From: Mesostigma viride | Taxonomy: Eukaryota; Streptophyta; Mesostigmatophyceae; Mesostigmatales; Mesostigmataceae | Assembly: GCA_009746045.1 (NCBI GenBank) | Contig: RPFO01002124.1 | Location: 1-55,368, forward strand | Length of the DNA stretch: 55,368 nt | Direction: 5' to 3' | Shown: in pieces, positions 10,174 to 20,252 of the stretch | Numbering within the stretch: position 1 is the stretch's first letter | Layout: each line of letters opens with the position of its first letter | Program-made: the position numbers and the translations under genes | Notes under the pieces: generated by a model | Database searches by the model: none | What the model was told of the DNA's origin: nothing | The model's input: only the letters and a program-made list of their open reading frames with translations

Positions 10174-13100
10174 TCACGTCCCACCAGAAAAGGGGTACAT
10201 GAGCCCTTTGAGCACAGGGTATTGCAGCTCAGCCTTGCTCTCCAGCTTGGTGAGGGCGTCTGCTGGGTTGTCAACACCAGGCACATGTTCAAGATGAGCA
10301 AGGTAAGACATCTCCTTCAGCAACAAATAATCCAGATCCCTGCTCCTGGCGAGCTGTCTGTGCACAAACTGCACCATGCCCATGCTGTCTGTCTTGACCA
10401 GTGTGTGCAGCTGCAAGCTACAGGAAGCTACCTGACAGAGCTGGTAGAATAACTCCCTGAGGTAAAGAGCAGTGTGTAGCCCCTCACATATTGCCCTGCA
10501 CTCAGCAATGTCACTGCTGGGCGTCACCCTGTTCTGTAACCTACTGTACCAGCTGACCAGAGAAGTGTGCTCCTGTTGTAGTGTAATGAGTGCTGCTGCC
10601 CTACCCCTGACATCCGTCACCTTCCTGCTGTCCATGGAACTGTCCACAAAAAGCACCATGTTGAGTGGTTTGTACAAGTCCACAGCTGCCAGTATGAGTG
10701 GAGGTGAGCTCCTGACAGACTCAACCACCTGCTCTGCCCCTACCTCAACCAGCTGAGCATCTGTGAGCCTACTCAGCACCAACAAATCTGGGGCACAAAT
10801 GCTAGCTAGCCAAGCCAACATTCCCCTGATTGTGGCACACCTGGCCTGGGTAATGGGCTGCTGGAGGGCATCAATGATCTGCTGAGGATAGTTGTTGCCA
10901 CCCTCCATCTTGATAAACCAAGTACCTGCCCTCTTGATCAGCGTGGCCTGCATTCCACAAAACACCATGGGCTCATCCTGTTTCATGTGCTGGACCTTTC
11001 CTAACTCAAACCTCTTCTGGATCTTGGACAGTACTGAATCCACCCACTCAGGAGGCCCTAGAAGGTGCAGGTCATCTCCATGCAGAGATGCAAACACAGG
11101 CAACCCTTCATGAGTACTCTGGAACAAGCAAGGATCAACTGGAGACACAGTAAAGCCACAGTGAGTTTTCAGAAACTTTTCCAGGCTCTTTCTCCAGATG
11201 ATAGGGCTGGACCTGAGACCCTCCAAACCCTTGAGTATTCTGAGATATTTTGACTTGATCTCTGCTCTCCACACCTTGGGCACTGTTACAAAGAAGGGAG
11301 GGATATCACGCCACGTCTCCTTGGCCTGCTCCACATCACCTTTAAGAAAAGCCCTCTTGAAATCAATCAGCACAGAGCTGTACGCAATGCCCTTGACCAG
11401 GAAAGACAGATATATACACAGAACAATCCTCCAGGTATCATGCAGCATCCCAGGCGTATACAACTCCTCATCTGTCAGCTCCCCCGTGCCATGGTACTCA
11501 GTCACAACTGGCCTCACATGTGGCACCTGCACACCGTCTATCTCCTTCAGCTTGAGCACAAACAAGAGCCTTAGCAACTGATGCTCCCTGGGCAACTCAT
11601 CCACAGGCTCAGCACAGTTAGACACTATCCAGTCATGCCCACTGGAGACAAACCCTAGAATCCATGCCTTAGCCATCTTGGGGCTTTGCATCAACTCTAC
11701 CAACTGGTGCCAGGAAATAGGACTGTGACCAGCAATCTGGTACTTGTGCACCCCCAAGTCCCGTGGATCTAGGGTGGTTGGGATGATCAACAAGTCCTCA
11801 GCAATGGGCTCCTTGCCTTCAGGCCCCACACTCTGCTGCCCCTTCACAGCCTTGACTGCCACAGCTAGACCCTTGGAGTAGTGATATCTCTGGAGGGGCA
11901 AACTGCCATGACCTTCTAGTGCAAGCTCATCTGCTGACAGAGTCACTCCTGGCATGCACAAGAAATTCTGGCCCAAAATGGCAGGCCCCTGGTACCCTTC
12001 CACCACACAGAACGCAGTGGGGACACCCAGGATAGGCACAGTCACTTCCCCTAGGATCTTCATTGTTACAGTGCCCGTAAAGTCACTCACTGCCCTGCAG
12101 CCAGCCTTATTCACCTTCAGGCCCTGAGCATCCTCCACCCTGATGATAGACACCTCTGAGTTAGTATCCACTTCTAGGGTAGCAGCCCAGCAAGAACCCC
12201 ATTCAGTCAACTTAGATACCTTGGGATCCTTGTGCTTGTTGAACATGAGCGACCGGACAATGTCTGCCATGAGTGGCCTCTTGGACCCTGGTGCAGGCCC
12301 AGCCCCCGTTGGCTCCACCACAGGTGATGCAGTTGCCTCCTGCACCTCATCATCATCAGAGGGATAGCCACCTCCCACGTCAGTGACAGGCACATCAACT
12401 ACCTGGTCCTTAACCTGGCCCTCCAGCCAACACTGGGGTCCAGGCCCGTCTGCAGGCCAGATTGCATGTGGCTTGCGTTCCTTGACGTTGGCCCAGCTCA
12501 ACCTGTAAACATGCCTGGGATTACTCTCCAAGGCCACAAGGCAGGAACGATTGGCATCTTCCACACAGGTCACCACCCCGTTCTGCCACTTGCCCCTCTT
12601 GCCCTGCATTGATGGCTCCTTCCACATTCTGACCTTCAGCCCCACCTGAGGCCTCAGCACATTCCAGCCCCTATCCTTGCGTCTCAACTGAGCAAACACC
12701 CTGTCTGCTTTCCTCAAGCAAGCCTGGACCACTTCCTGGGCTAGCATTCCAAACTGCAGTGCTACAGGATTGACAGCCACCCCGTCATAATAGTAGTTTA
12801 TTCTGAGGTTCAACTGTTCTTCCACCTGCCTGGTCCACACTGCCCTCTCCAAAGCAGATGCTACCAGTGGCACCTTAGGTTCTGCCAGCACTACGGTCTT
12901 GACCTCCCTGATGGATCTCTCCACAGCACCTTGCTGTCCATGGCTCTCCCTGGGCGTGACCAGCAGCTTGCATGGCAGTTGCTCCTGCTGTGACAGTAGG
13001 CACTCAAACTGAATATCAGCCTGTACTGTCTTGTACACCCCAAAGCCTGGTAAGAGAGTCTGCAAGCCCAGCAGCAGGGTGTTCCCCTTCATATCTGGCA

Positions 13101-13713
13101 GAATCTGGAGCAGCCTGTACCTGCTAAATCTGTCCACTGCCACCAAAATGTATAAGCCCCTGATATGCTGGACGTCTACCTGGATGTCCCCCTTCTCCCT
13201 GGCAGGCTCCCTAGCATGGGACCTTGGCTTCTTGGCAGCATTCTCCTTACAAGCACATTGCTCAGCTGCAGCCCTGCATGCTTCCCTCAGTGGCTCATCT
13301 CCAATCTTCCAACCAAACATCTCAGCCATGGCTGTGTGACCAAAGATATTGTGCAGCCTGCGTCCAGCATCCGTGTAGCTCAGTTGCCTAGCCAGATCCC
13401 GCACCTGGGAAGACGCCTGGATGGGCCCTGCGTGTGAGGACGCAACATCCACCTTCTGCATCTTGGATCCAGAGGACCCAGCAGACCCTCCCAGCAGAGC
13501 ATCTAGGCTCCCAGAGCCAACCCTGTCTGGGGACCCTCCACCTGTTGACAGTTGAGGGGATTGTTGTGCTGCAGCATGCATGCAATCTTGTGGAATGAGA
13601 ACATCAGTACACCCCTGGTGCTGATCAGAGGTGGCACCCTGCCCAGATTTATTTACATGTGAAGCTGTGTCCCCACAGGGTGTCTCACTATGTACACGGG
13701 ACTGCTTCACTAG
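10174..13713 (-). CDS. pol: copia-B pol: integrase, protease-like, RT, RNase H
   Basis: About 1,179 codons, in frame with gag and separated from it only by a TGA stop; no ATG is placed to start it independently. Numbering from the GTG at 13710, the integrase zinc module has H120, H125, C152 and C154. The catalytic triad is D179 (VDVQ), D232 (QADIQFE) and E264 (GAVERSIREVK). A retropepsin-like stretch follows the integrase (LEVDTNSEVSII, later ILGQNFL), with DTN in place of the usual DTG/DSG. RT has VLIDFKRAFLKGD and LHGDDLHLL (HGDD for YVDD). RNase H has LFVDSSMD, AECRAI, KTDSMGMV and the DNPADALTK end. The order integrase-protease-RT is not the usual copia order. No frame breaks were seen, so it is potentially active. 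Confidence 0.92.
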   Translation of the reverse strand, partial: LVKQSRVHSETPCGDTASHVNKSGQGATSDQHQGCTDVLIPQDCMHAAAQQSPQLSTGGGSPDRVGSGSLDALLGGSAGSSGSKMQKVDVASSHAGPIQASSQVRDLARQLSYTDAGRRLHNIFGHTAMAEMFGWKIGDEPLREACRAAAEQCACKENAAKKPRSHAREPAREKGDIQVDVQHIRGLYILVAVDRFSRYRLLQILPDMKGNTLLLGLQTLLPGFGVYKTVQADIQFECLLSQQEQLPCKLLVTPRESHGQQGAVERSIREVKTVVLAEPKVPLVASALERAVWTRQVEEQLNLRINYYYDGVAVNPVALQFGMLAQEVVQACLRKADRVFAQLRRKDRGWNVLRPQVGLKVRMWKEPSMQGKRGKWQNGVVTCVEDANRSCLVALESNPRHVYRLSWANVKERKPHAIWPADGPGPQCWLEGQVKDQVVDVPVTDVGGGYPSDDDEVQEATASPVVEPTGAGPAPGSKRPLMADIVRSLMFNKHKDPKVSKLTEWGSCWAATLEVDTNSEVSIIRVEDAQGLKVNKAGCRAVSDFTGTVTMKILGEVTVPILGVPTAFCVVEGYQGPAILGQNFLCMPGVTLSADELALEGHGSLPLQRYHYSKGLAVAVKAVKGQQSVGPEGKEPIAEDLLIIPTTLDPRDLGVHKYQIAGHSPISWHQLVELMQSPKMAKAWILGFVSSGHDWIVSNCAEPVDELPREHQLLRLLFVLKLKEIDGVQVPHVRPVVTEYHGTGELTDEELYTPGMLHDTWRIVLCIYLSFLVKGIAYSSVLIDFKRAFLKGDVEQAKETWRDIPPFFVTVPKVWRAEIKSKYLRILKGLEGLRSSPIIWRKSLEKFLKTHCGFTVSPVDPCLFQSTHEGLPVFASLHGDDLHLLGPPEWVDSVLSKIQKRFELGKVQHMKQDEPMVFCGMQATLIKRAGTWFIKMEGGNNYPQQIIDALQQPITQARCATIRGMLAWLASICAPDLLVLSRLTDAQLVEVGAEQVVESVRSSPPLILAAVDLYKPLNMVLFVDSSMDSRKVTDVRGRAAALITLQQEHTSLVSWYSRLQNRVTPSSDIAECRAICEGLHTALYLRELFYQLCQVASCSLQLHTLVKTDSMGMVQFVHRQLARSRDLDYLLLKEMSYLAHLEHVPGVDNPADALTKLESKAELQYPVLKGLMYPFSGGT

Positions 13714-14748
13714 TCACTTCTGATCAGACTGCCCCTTCTTCTTGTTTGGGCAATCCCTCTTCCAGTGACCTTCCTTGCCACAAGCAAAACATTTGCTCTT
13801 GCCAGACCCTCCCCCTGGGGCCTTGCTGTCCTGCTTGTTCTGGTTGCCTGAGGCCTGATTGTTATTCTGCCCCTGGTCGTCGTGAGTAGGCACAGGCCTA
13901 ATAACCACCGGAAGCCTCAAACCATACGCGTAATCACGTATCCAGCGAGAACGCCCCCACCTCAGCAAATGAGCCTCACCTAAACCAACGTTGTCGTCAA
14001 TGTGGTAGCGATTAAGCTCGTCCCGCTGCGCCTGCTCACGGCCCTCCTGAGAGCCGTCGCCCTCGTGACGCCTCTGGGCCGGCTGTACTACCGCCCCTTC
14101 CGGCTGATCTACGAAGTCGTAGAAGGCGTCGTCGGCTGAGACCTCTCGACCGCCAACCACGTCGACAGTCAAACTTAGCTGGTTTAACTCTCGGCGAGAA
14201 TGTGGAGTATCCCGACTGGTGTAGATGGAGAAGGGATTAAGAGTAATGAAGACACGATCAGCAGCGCCTCTGGTCAACTCTAAGACGGAGTGCGCCAGAT
14301 TCTGGCACTCTGCCACCAACGCCTGCGTACTGCCACGAACGATGGCCTCCCGCCTGTCTCGGGCGACCTGCACCACGTTTGGCACGCCGGTGTAGTCGTC
14401 CCCAAGGCGGAGATTGGCTACAAGGTCGTTTATCTCTCGGGCACCCCCGAGGCTTATGGCAATTATCTGCAAAAGCAGAGTGACCACCTGCTCAAACGCG
14501 AATGCGTTTGTGTGGCCAGCCCGCCAAGACGCTGGCAGCCTTCTGATGATTTCCGCGAGGTCCTCGCGAAATCTCAGCAGCTGCTCGGCTGCTCCTCGGA
14601 CGTACTCGCCCGGCGCCGACACCGCACGAATATTTCGGCGCACTTCCTCCGAGTCCTCGTGCCCTCCTGCGGGTACTGGACTGGACGCCGCTACCGTTGC
14701 TGCACGCGCAAAGGTGTTTGTCCTAGCTTCAGAGTCCGAATTCGACAT
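13714..14748 (-). CDS. gag: copia-B gag with CCHC zinc knuckle
   Basis: 344 residues from the ATG at 14748 (MSNSDSEART); the frame stays open upstream into the LTR, but this ATG is the first one inside the element, 25 bp from the LTR. The N-terminal two thirds is helical capsid-like sequence. Near the C-terminus a basic, Gln/Asn-rich stretch leads to CFACGKEGHWKRDC, a classic CX2CX4HX4C nucleic-acid-binding knuckle. The frame ends AAG-TGA-CTA-GTG-AAG and continues as pol in the same frame, so Gag-Pol is probably made by readthrough of the TGA. It would form virus-like particles in the cytoplasm, as copia Gag does. Confidence 0.88.
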   Translation of the reverse strand: MSNSDSEARTNTFARAATVAASSPVPAGGHEDSEEVRRNIRAVSAPGEYVRGAAEQLLRFREDLAEIIRRLPASWRAGHTNAFAFEQVVTLLLQIIAISLGGAREINDLVANLRLGDDYTGVPNVVQVARDRREAIVRGSTQALVAECQNLAHSVLELTRGAADRVFITLNPFSIYTSRDTPHSRRELNQLSLTVDVVGGREVSADDAFYDFVDQPEGAVVQPAQRRHEGDGSQEGREQAQRDELNRYHIDDNVGLGEAHLLRWGRSRWIRDYAYGLRLPVVIRPVPTHDDQGQNNNQASGNQNKQDSKAPGGGSGKSKCFACGKEGHWKRDCPNKKKGQSDQK

Positions 14749-14772
14749 ATCCGTCGACCAGACTGTAATACG

Positions 14773-15416
14773 ATTTAGATGAACGCGGATCAGTGAGTTT
14801 CTGGTCTTCCCAAGATGTGATGAATGGAGCCATGGTTTCAACCAGCGGCTTTTAACCTTTACCACAGTTGCCTCACTACCCTGTGGTCACTAGCCTGAGG
14901 CGGCAGTACCCACGGACGGTGTTGGGAAAAGACGCTTGGCCACTGCTGTGTCCGAGCCTTTCTAGGTCTCACCATTGCTGCCAGGCCTTGCACGCCTTGG
15001 CAGGTCCGCCACTGTCAATTTCCTTGGTTGCATCAATCCAGGACGTCTGTCCTTCCATGAATGACAGTAACGCTCTGGATTTATCCGTCATGACAAGTAC
15101 CCGTCCATCCCAGGCCTGCAGGACTGCCAGTCCTGAAGTCCTGTGACATTCTTGGTACCATCAACCAATATTGACCACAGTACCTCCTAGTGACAGTCGG
15201 TCCTGTGACACGTAACTTGTGATGGTTCACCCAACACTGCCACGTGCCCTGTCCCTCACGTGTCCTTAGTCCTGGTACTGCTGTAGCGTCCGGCGGCATT
15301 ACTTCGGGACTTGATAACTCTCAAGTTCCTTGTCCAAATGAGGCGTTTAGCACGGCGTTGGAAAGGCCACTTCAAGTATGATATGCTTAGCATATTGCAT
15401 CACCAATATGCTAACT
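14773..15416 (-). repeat. copia-B 5' LTR
   Basis: 644 bp, identical by eye to the 3' LTR, which indicates recent insertion. Target duplication ATATG follows at 15417-15421. Confidence 0.92.
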
Positions 15417-15421
15417 ATATG

Positions 15422-15900
15422 GCTTGTTTTTTCGTGTTGGTCCTCAGCCAGCGACATGACTTCTTTTTTCTGGTTGGTTCTCGGCCAGCGATATGCCTTC
15501 TTTTTAAGGGTTGGTCCTCAGCCAGCGACATGGCTTCTTTTTTCGTGTTGGTCCTCAGCCAGCGATATGCCTTCTTTTTTAGGGTTGGTCCTCAGCCAGC
15601 AATATGTTTTCTTTTTTCGTGTTGGTCCTCAGCCAGCGACACGGCTTCTTTTTAAGGGTTGGTCCTCAGCGAGCGACCAGAGTATTTTTTCGTATTGGTC
15701 CTCTGCCAGCTAAATGTTTTCTTTTTTCGTGTTGGTCCTAAGCCAGCTAAATGTTTTCTTTTTTCGTGTTGGTCGTCAGCCAGCGATATGTTTTCTTTTT
15801 TCGTGTTGGTCGTCAGCCAGCGATATGTTTTCTTTTTTCGTGTTGGTCCTCAGCCAGCGATATGGCTTCTTTTTTCGTGTTGGTCCTCAGCCAGCGATAT
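15422..15900 (+). repeat. 37-bp minisatellite (about 13 copies)
   Basis: The unit is close to GTGTTGGTCCTCAGCCAGCG followed by ATATGGCTTC and a T-run, with variants. One further unit end (GTCCTCAGCCAGCGATATG) lies at 8547-8565, on the other side of copia-B. So copia-B inserted at the left edge of this array. Confidence 0.9.
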
Positions 15901-18900
15901 GTCCACCACCACCATCCATGCATGCCAGCACCCCACCACCATCATCCATGCGTGCCAGCCACCCACCACCACCATCCATGCGTGCCAGCCACCCACCACC
16001 ACCATCCATGCATGCCAGCACCCCACCACCATCATCCATGCATGCCAGCACCCCACCACCACCATCCATGCGTGCCAGCCACCCACCACCACCATCCATG
16101 CGTGCCAGCCACCCACCACCACCATCCATGCATGCCAGCACCCCACCACCACCATCCATGCGTGCCAGCCACCCACCACCACCATCCATGCATGCCAGCA
16201 CCCCACCACCATCATCCATGCATGCCAGCACCCCACCACCACCATCCATGCGTGCCAGCACCCCACCACCACCATCCATGCATGCCAGCCACCCACCACC
16301 ATCATCCATGCGTGCCAGCCACCCACCACCACCATCCATGCGTGCCAGCCACCCACCACCATCATCCATGCGTGCCAGCCACCCACCACCACCATCCATG
16401 CGTGCCAGCCACCCACCACCACCATCCATGCGTGCCAGCCACCCACCACCACCATCCATGCGTGCCAGCCACCCACCACCACCATCCATGCATGCCAGCC
16501 ACCCACCACCACCATCCATGCATGCCAGCACCCCACCACCATCATCCATGCATGCCAGCCACCCACCACCACCATCCATGCATGCCAGCACCCCACCACC
16601 ATCATCCATGCATGCCAGCACCCCACCACCACCATCCATGCGTGCCAGCACCCCACCACCACCATCCATGCATGCCAGCCACCCACCACCACCATCCATG
16701 CGTGCCAGCACCCCACCACCACCATCCATGCGTGCCAGCACCCCACCACCACCATCCATGCGTGCCAGCCACCCACCACCACCATCCATGCATGCCAGCC
16801 ACCCACCACCACCATCCATGCGTGCCAGCCACCCACCACCACCATCCATGCGTGCCAGCCACCCACCACCACCATCCATGCATGCCAGCCACCCACCACC
16901 ACCATCCATGCATGCCAGCACCCCACCACCACCATCCATGCGTGCCAGCACCCCACCACCACCATCCATGCATGCCAGCCACCCACCACCACCATCCATG
17001 CGTGCCAGCACCCCACCACCACCATCCATGCGTGCCAGCACCCCACCACCACCATCCATGCATGCCAGCACCCACCACCACCATCCATGCGTGCCAGCAC
17101 CCCACCACCACCATCCATGCGTGCCAGCACCCCACCACCACCATCCATGCATGCCAGCCACCCACCACCACCATCCATGCATGCCAGCCACCCACCACCA
17201 CCATCCATGCATGCCAGCACCCCACCACCACCATCCATGCATGCCAGCACCCACCACCACCATCCATGCGTGCCAGCACCCCACCACCACCATCCATGCA
17301 TGCCAGCACCCACCACCACCATCCATGCGTGCCAGCACCCCACCACCACCATCCATGCGTGCCAGCACCCACCACCACCATCCATGCATGCCAGCCACCC
17401 ACCACCACCATCCATGCGTGCCAGCACCCACCACCACCATCCATGCGTGCCAGCACCCCACCACCACCATCCATGCATGCCAGCCACCCACCACCACCAT
17501 CCATGCGTGCCAGCCACCCACCACCACCATCCATGCATGCCAGCACCCACCACCATCATCCATGCATGCCAGCACCCCACCACCACCATCCATGCGTGCC
17601 AGCACCCCACCACCACCATCCATGCATGCCAGCCACCCACCACCACCATCCATGCATGCCAGCCACCCACCACCACCATCCATGCGTGCCAGCACCCCAC
17701 CACCACCATCCATGCATGCCAGCCACCCACCACCACCATCCATGCATGCCAGCCACCCACCACCACCATCCATGCATGCCAGCCACCCACCACCACCATC
17801 CATGCGTGCCAGCACCCACCACCACCATCCATGCGTGCCAGCACCCACCACCACCATCCATGCATGCCAGCCACCCACCACCACCATCCATGCATGCCAG
17901 CCACCCACCACCACCATCCATGCATGCCAGCACCCCACCACCACCATCCATGCATGCCAGCACCCCACCACCACCATCCATGCGTGCCAGCACCCCACCA
18001 CCACCATCCATGCATGCCAGCACCCCACCACCATCATCCATGCATGCCAGCACCCACCACCACCATCCATGCGTGCCAGCACCCCACCACCACCATCCAT
18101 GCATGCCAGCCACCCACCACCACCATCCATGCGTGCCAGCACCCCACCACCACCATCCATGCATGCCAGCCACCCACCACCACCATCCATGCATGCCAGC
18201 CACCCACCACCACCATCCATGCATGCCAGCCACCCACCACCACCATCCATGCATGCCAGCCACCCACCACCACCATCCATGCATGCCAGCACCCCACCAC
18301 CATCATCCATGCATGCCAGCACCCCACCACCACCATCCATGCGTGCCAGCACCCCACCACCACCATCCATGCATGCCAGCACCCACCACCACCATCCATG
18401 CGTGCCAGCACCCCACCACCACCATCCATGCGTGCCAGCACCCCACCACCACCATCCATGCATGCCAGCCACCCACCACCACCATCCATGCGTGCCAGCA
18501 CCCCACCACCACCATCCATGCGTGCCAGCACCCCACCACCACCATCCATGCATGCCAGCCACCCACCACCACCATCCATGCATGCCAGCCACCCACCACC
18601 ACCATCCATGCATGCCAGCACCCACCACCACCATCCATGCATGCCAGCACCCACCACCACCATCCATGCGTGCCAGCACCCACCACCACCATCCATGCAT
18701 GCCAGCCACCCACCACCACCATCCATGCATGCCAGCCACCCACCACCACCATCCATGCGTGCCAGCACCCCACCACCACCATCCATGCATGCCAGCCACC
18801 CACCACCACCATCCATGCATGCCAGCCACCCACCACCACCATCCATGCATGCCAGCACCCACCACCACCATCCATGCGTGCCAGCACCCCACCACCACCA

Positions 18901-19445
18901 TCCATGCGTGCCAGCACCCACCACCACCATCCATGCATGCCAGCCACCCACCACCACCATCCATGCATGCCAGCCACCCACCACCACCATCCATGCATGC
19001 CAGCACCCACCACCACCATCCATGCATGCCAGCACCCCACCACCACCATCCATGCGTGCCAGCACCCCACCACCACCATCCATGCATGCCAGCACCCCAC
19101 CACCATCATCCATGCATGCCAGCACCCACCACCACCATCCATGCGTGCCAGCACCCCACCACCACCATCCATGCATGCCAGCCACCCACCACCACCATCC
19201 ATGCGTGCCAGCACCCCACCACCACCATCCATGCATGCCAGCCACCCACCACCACCATCCATGCATGCCAGCCACCCACCACCACCATCCATGCATGCCA
19301 GCCACCACCACCACCATCCATGCATGCCAGCCACCCACCACCATCATCCATGCGTGCCAGCCACCCACCACCACCATCCATGCGTGCCAGCCACCCACCA
19401 CCACCATCCATGCATGCCAGCCACCCACCACCACCATCCATGCGT
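15901..19445 (+). repeat. 30-bp minisatellite (about 118 copies)
   Basis: The unit reads ACCACCACCATCCATGC(A/G)TG followed by CCAGC(C)ACCC. Many copies are 30 bp and some are 29 bp. Two sites vary repeatedly: A/G in GC[A/G]TGCC, and AGCCACCC against AGCACCCC. It lacks stop codons on either strand in most frames, so ORFs of over 1,000 codons appear. These have no gene-like codon pattern and switch frame at each 29-bp unit; I do not call them genes. Confidence 0.95.
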
Positions 19446-19482
19446 GATTTTTTTGGGGAGTGGTTAGTATTGTTTTTGGGTA

Positions 19483-20095
19483 GGGTCGCTCTGCAGAGTG
19501 ACCCCTACCCTTGCGCAATGTCGCAGTCTTTGTTTGTAAGGTCGCGCTGCAGAGTGACCCCCTCACAATGCAAACTTCCATTCAGTGTTTGTAGGGTCGC
19601 GCTGCAGAGTCACCTTTCCAAGATGCGTTATTCAATAACATTTTGTTGGTAGGGTCGCGCTGCAGAGTCACCTTTCCAAGATACGTTATTCAATAACATT
19701 TTGTTTGTAGGGTCGCGCTGCAGAGTCACCTTTCCAAGATACGTTATTCAATCACATTTTGGTTGTAGGGTCGCGATGCAGAGTCACCCTTTCCGGATAC
19801 GTTATTCAATAACATTTTGTTTGTAGGGTAGCGCTGCAGAGTCACCTTTCCAAGATACGTTATTCAATCACATTTTGGTTGTAGGGTCGCGTTGCAGAGT
19901 CACCCTTTCCAGATACGTTATTCAATAACATTTTGTTTGTAGGGTAGTGCTGCAGAGTCACCCTTTCCAGATACGTTATTCAATAACATTTTGTTTGTAG
20001 GGTAGCGCTTCCGAGTGACCTTTCCAAGATACGTTATTCAATCACATTTGTGTTGTAAGGTCGCGCTGCCGAGTCACCCTTTCCAGATACGTTTA
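19483..20095 (+). repeat. 58-bp satellite built on the E1 palindrome
   Basis: About ten units of roughly 58 bp. Each begins GGGTCGCGCTGCAGAGTCAC (a one-sided decay of the E1 palindrome) and continues CTTTCCAAGATACGTTATTC. The first copy, 19483-19504, retains both arms (GGTCGCTCTGCAGAGTGACC). Another palindrome copy lies at 20159-20182. Confidence 0.88.
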
Positions 20096-20252
20096 TAAAA
20101 GTTACATCTTCGATTTTTTTTTCCCAAACCTGAATGGGATTTCATCCTTGTTTCTTCTTAGGGTAGCGCTGCAGCGCCACCCCTCACGCTGATGCGAATT
20201 TACACTTTCTTCATCCGACATTGGTCTATTTGTTTTTCCTTATTTGCCGCAG

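Larger units (their letters stand above)
8566..15416 (-). mobile_element. copia-B: young, apparently complete Ty1/copia element
   Basis: Two 644-bp direct LTRs (8566-9209, 14773-15416) look identical by eye, apart from the flanks. They are flanked by the 5-bp duplication ATATG (8561-8565, 15417-15421). Between them, on the minus strand, are gag and a long uninterrupted pol. It inserted in a 37-bp tandem repeat inside E1. The termini are AGTT...AAAT in element orientation, not TG...CA. A purine-rich tract (AAGAAAGGGTTGG, minus strand) abuts the 3' LTR, as a polypurine tract should. The sequence next to the 5' LTR (CGTATTACAGTC) is not an obvious match to a tRNA 3' end. Confidence 0.93.

Noticed and set aside
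15901-19445. CRISPR-like regular spacing
   Set aside because: Units are directly abutting with no unique spacers, no cas genes, and the genome is eukaryotic.
15659-19652. ORFs of over 1,000 codons on both strands
   Set aside because: They are products of a 30-bp repeat without stop codons and switch peptide type at each 29-bp unit. No start context or gene-like composition.
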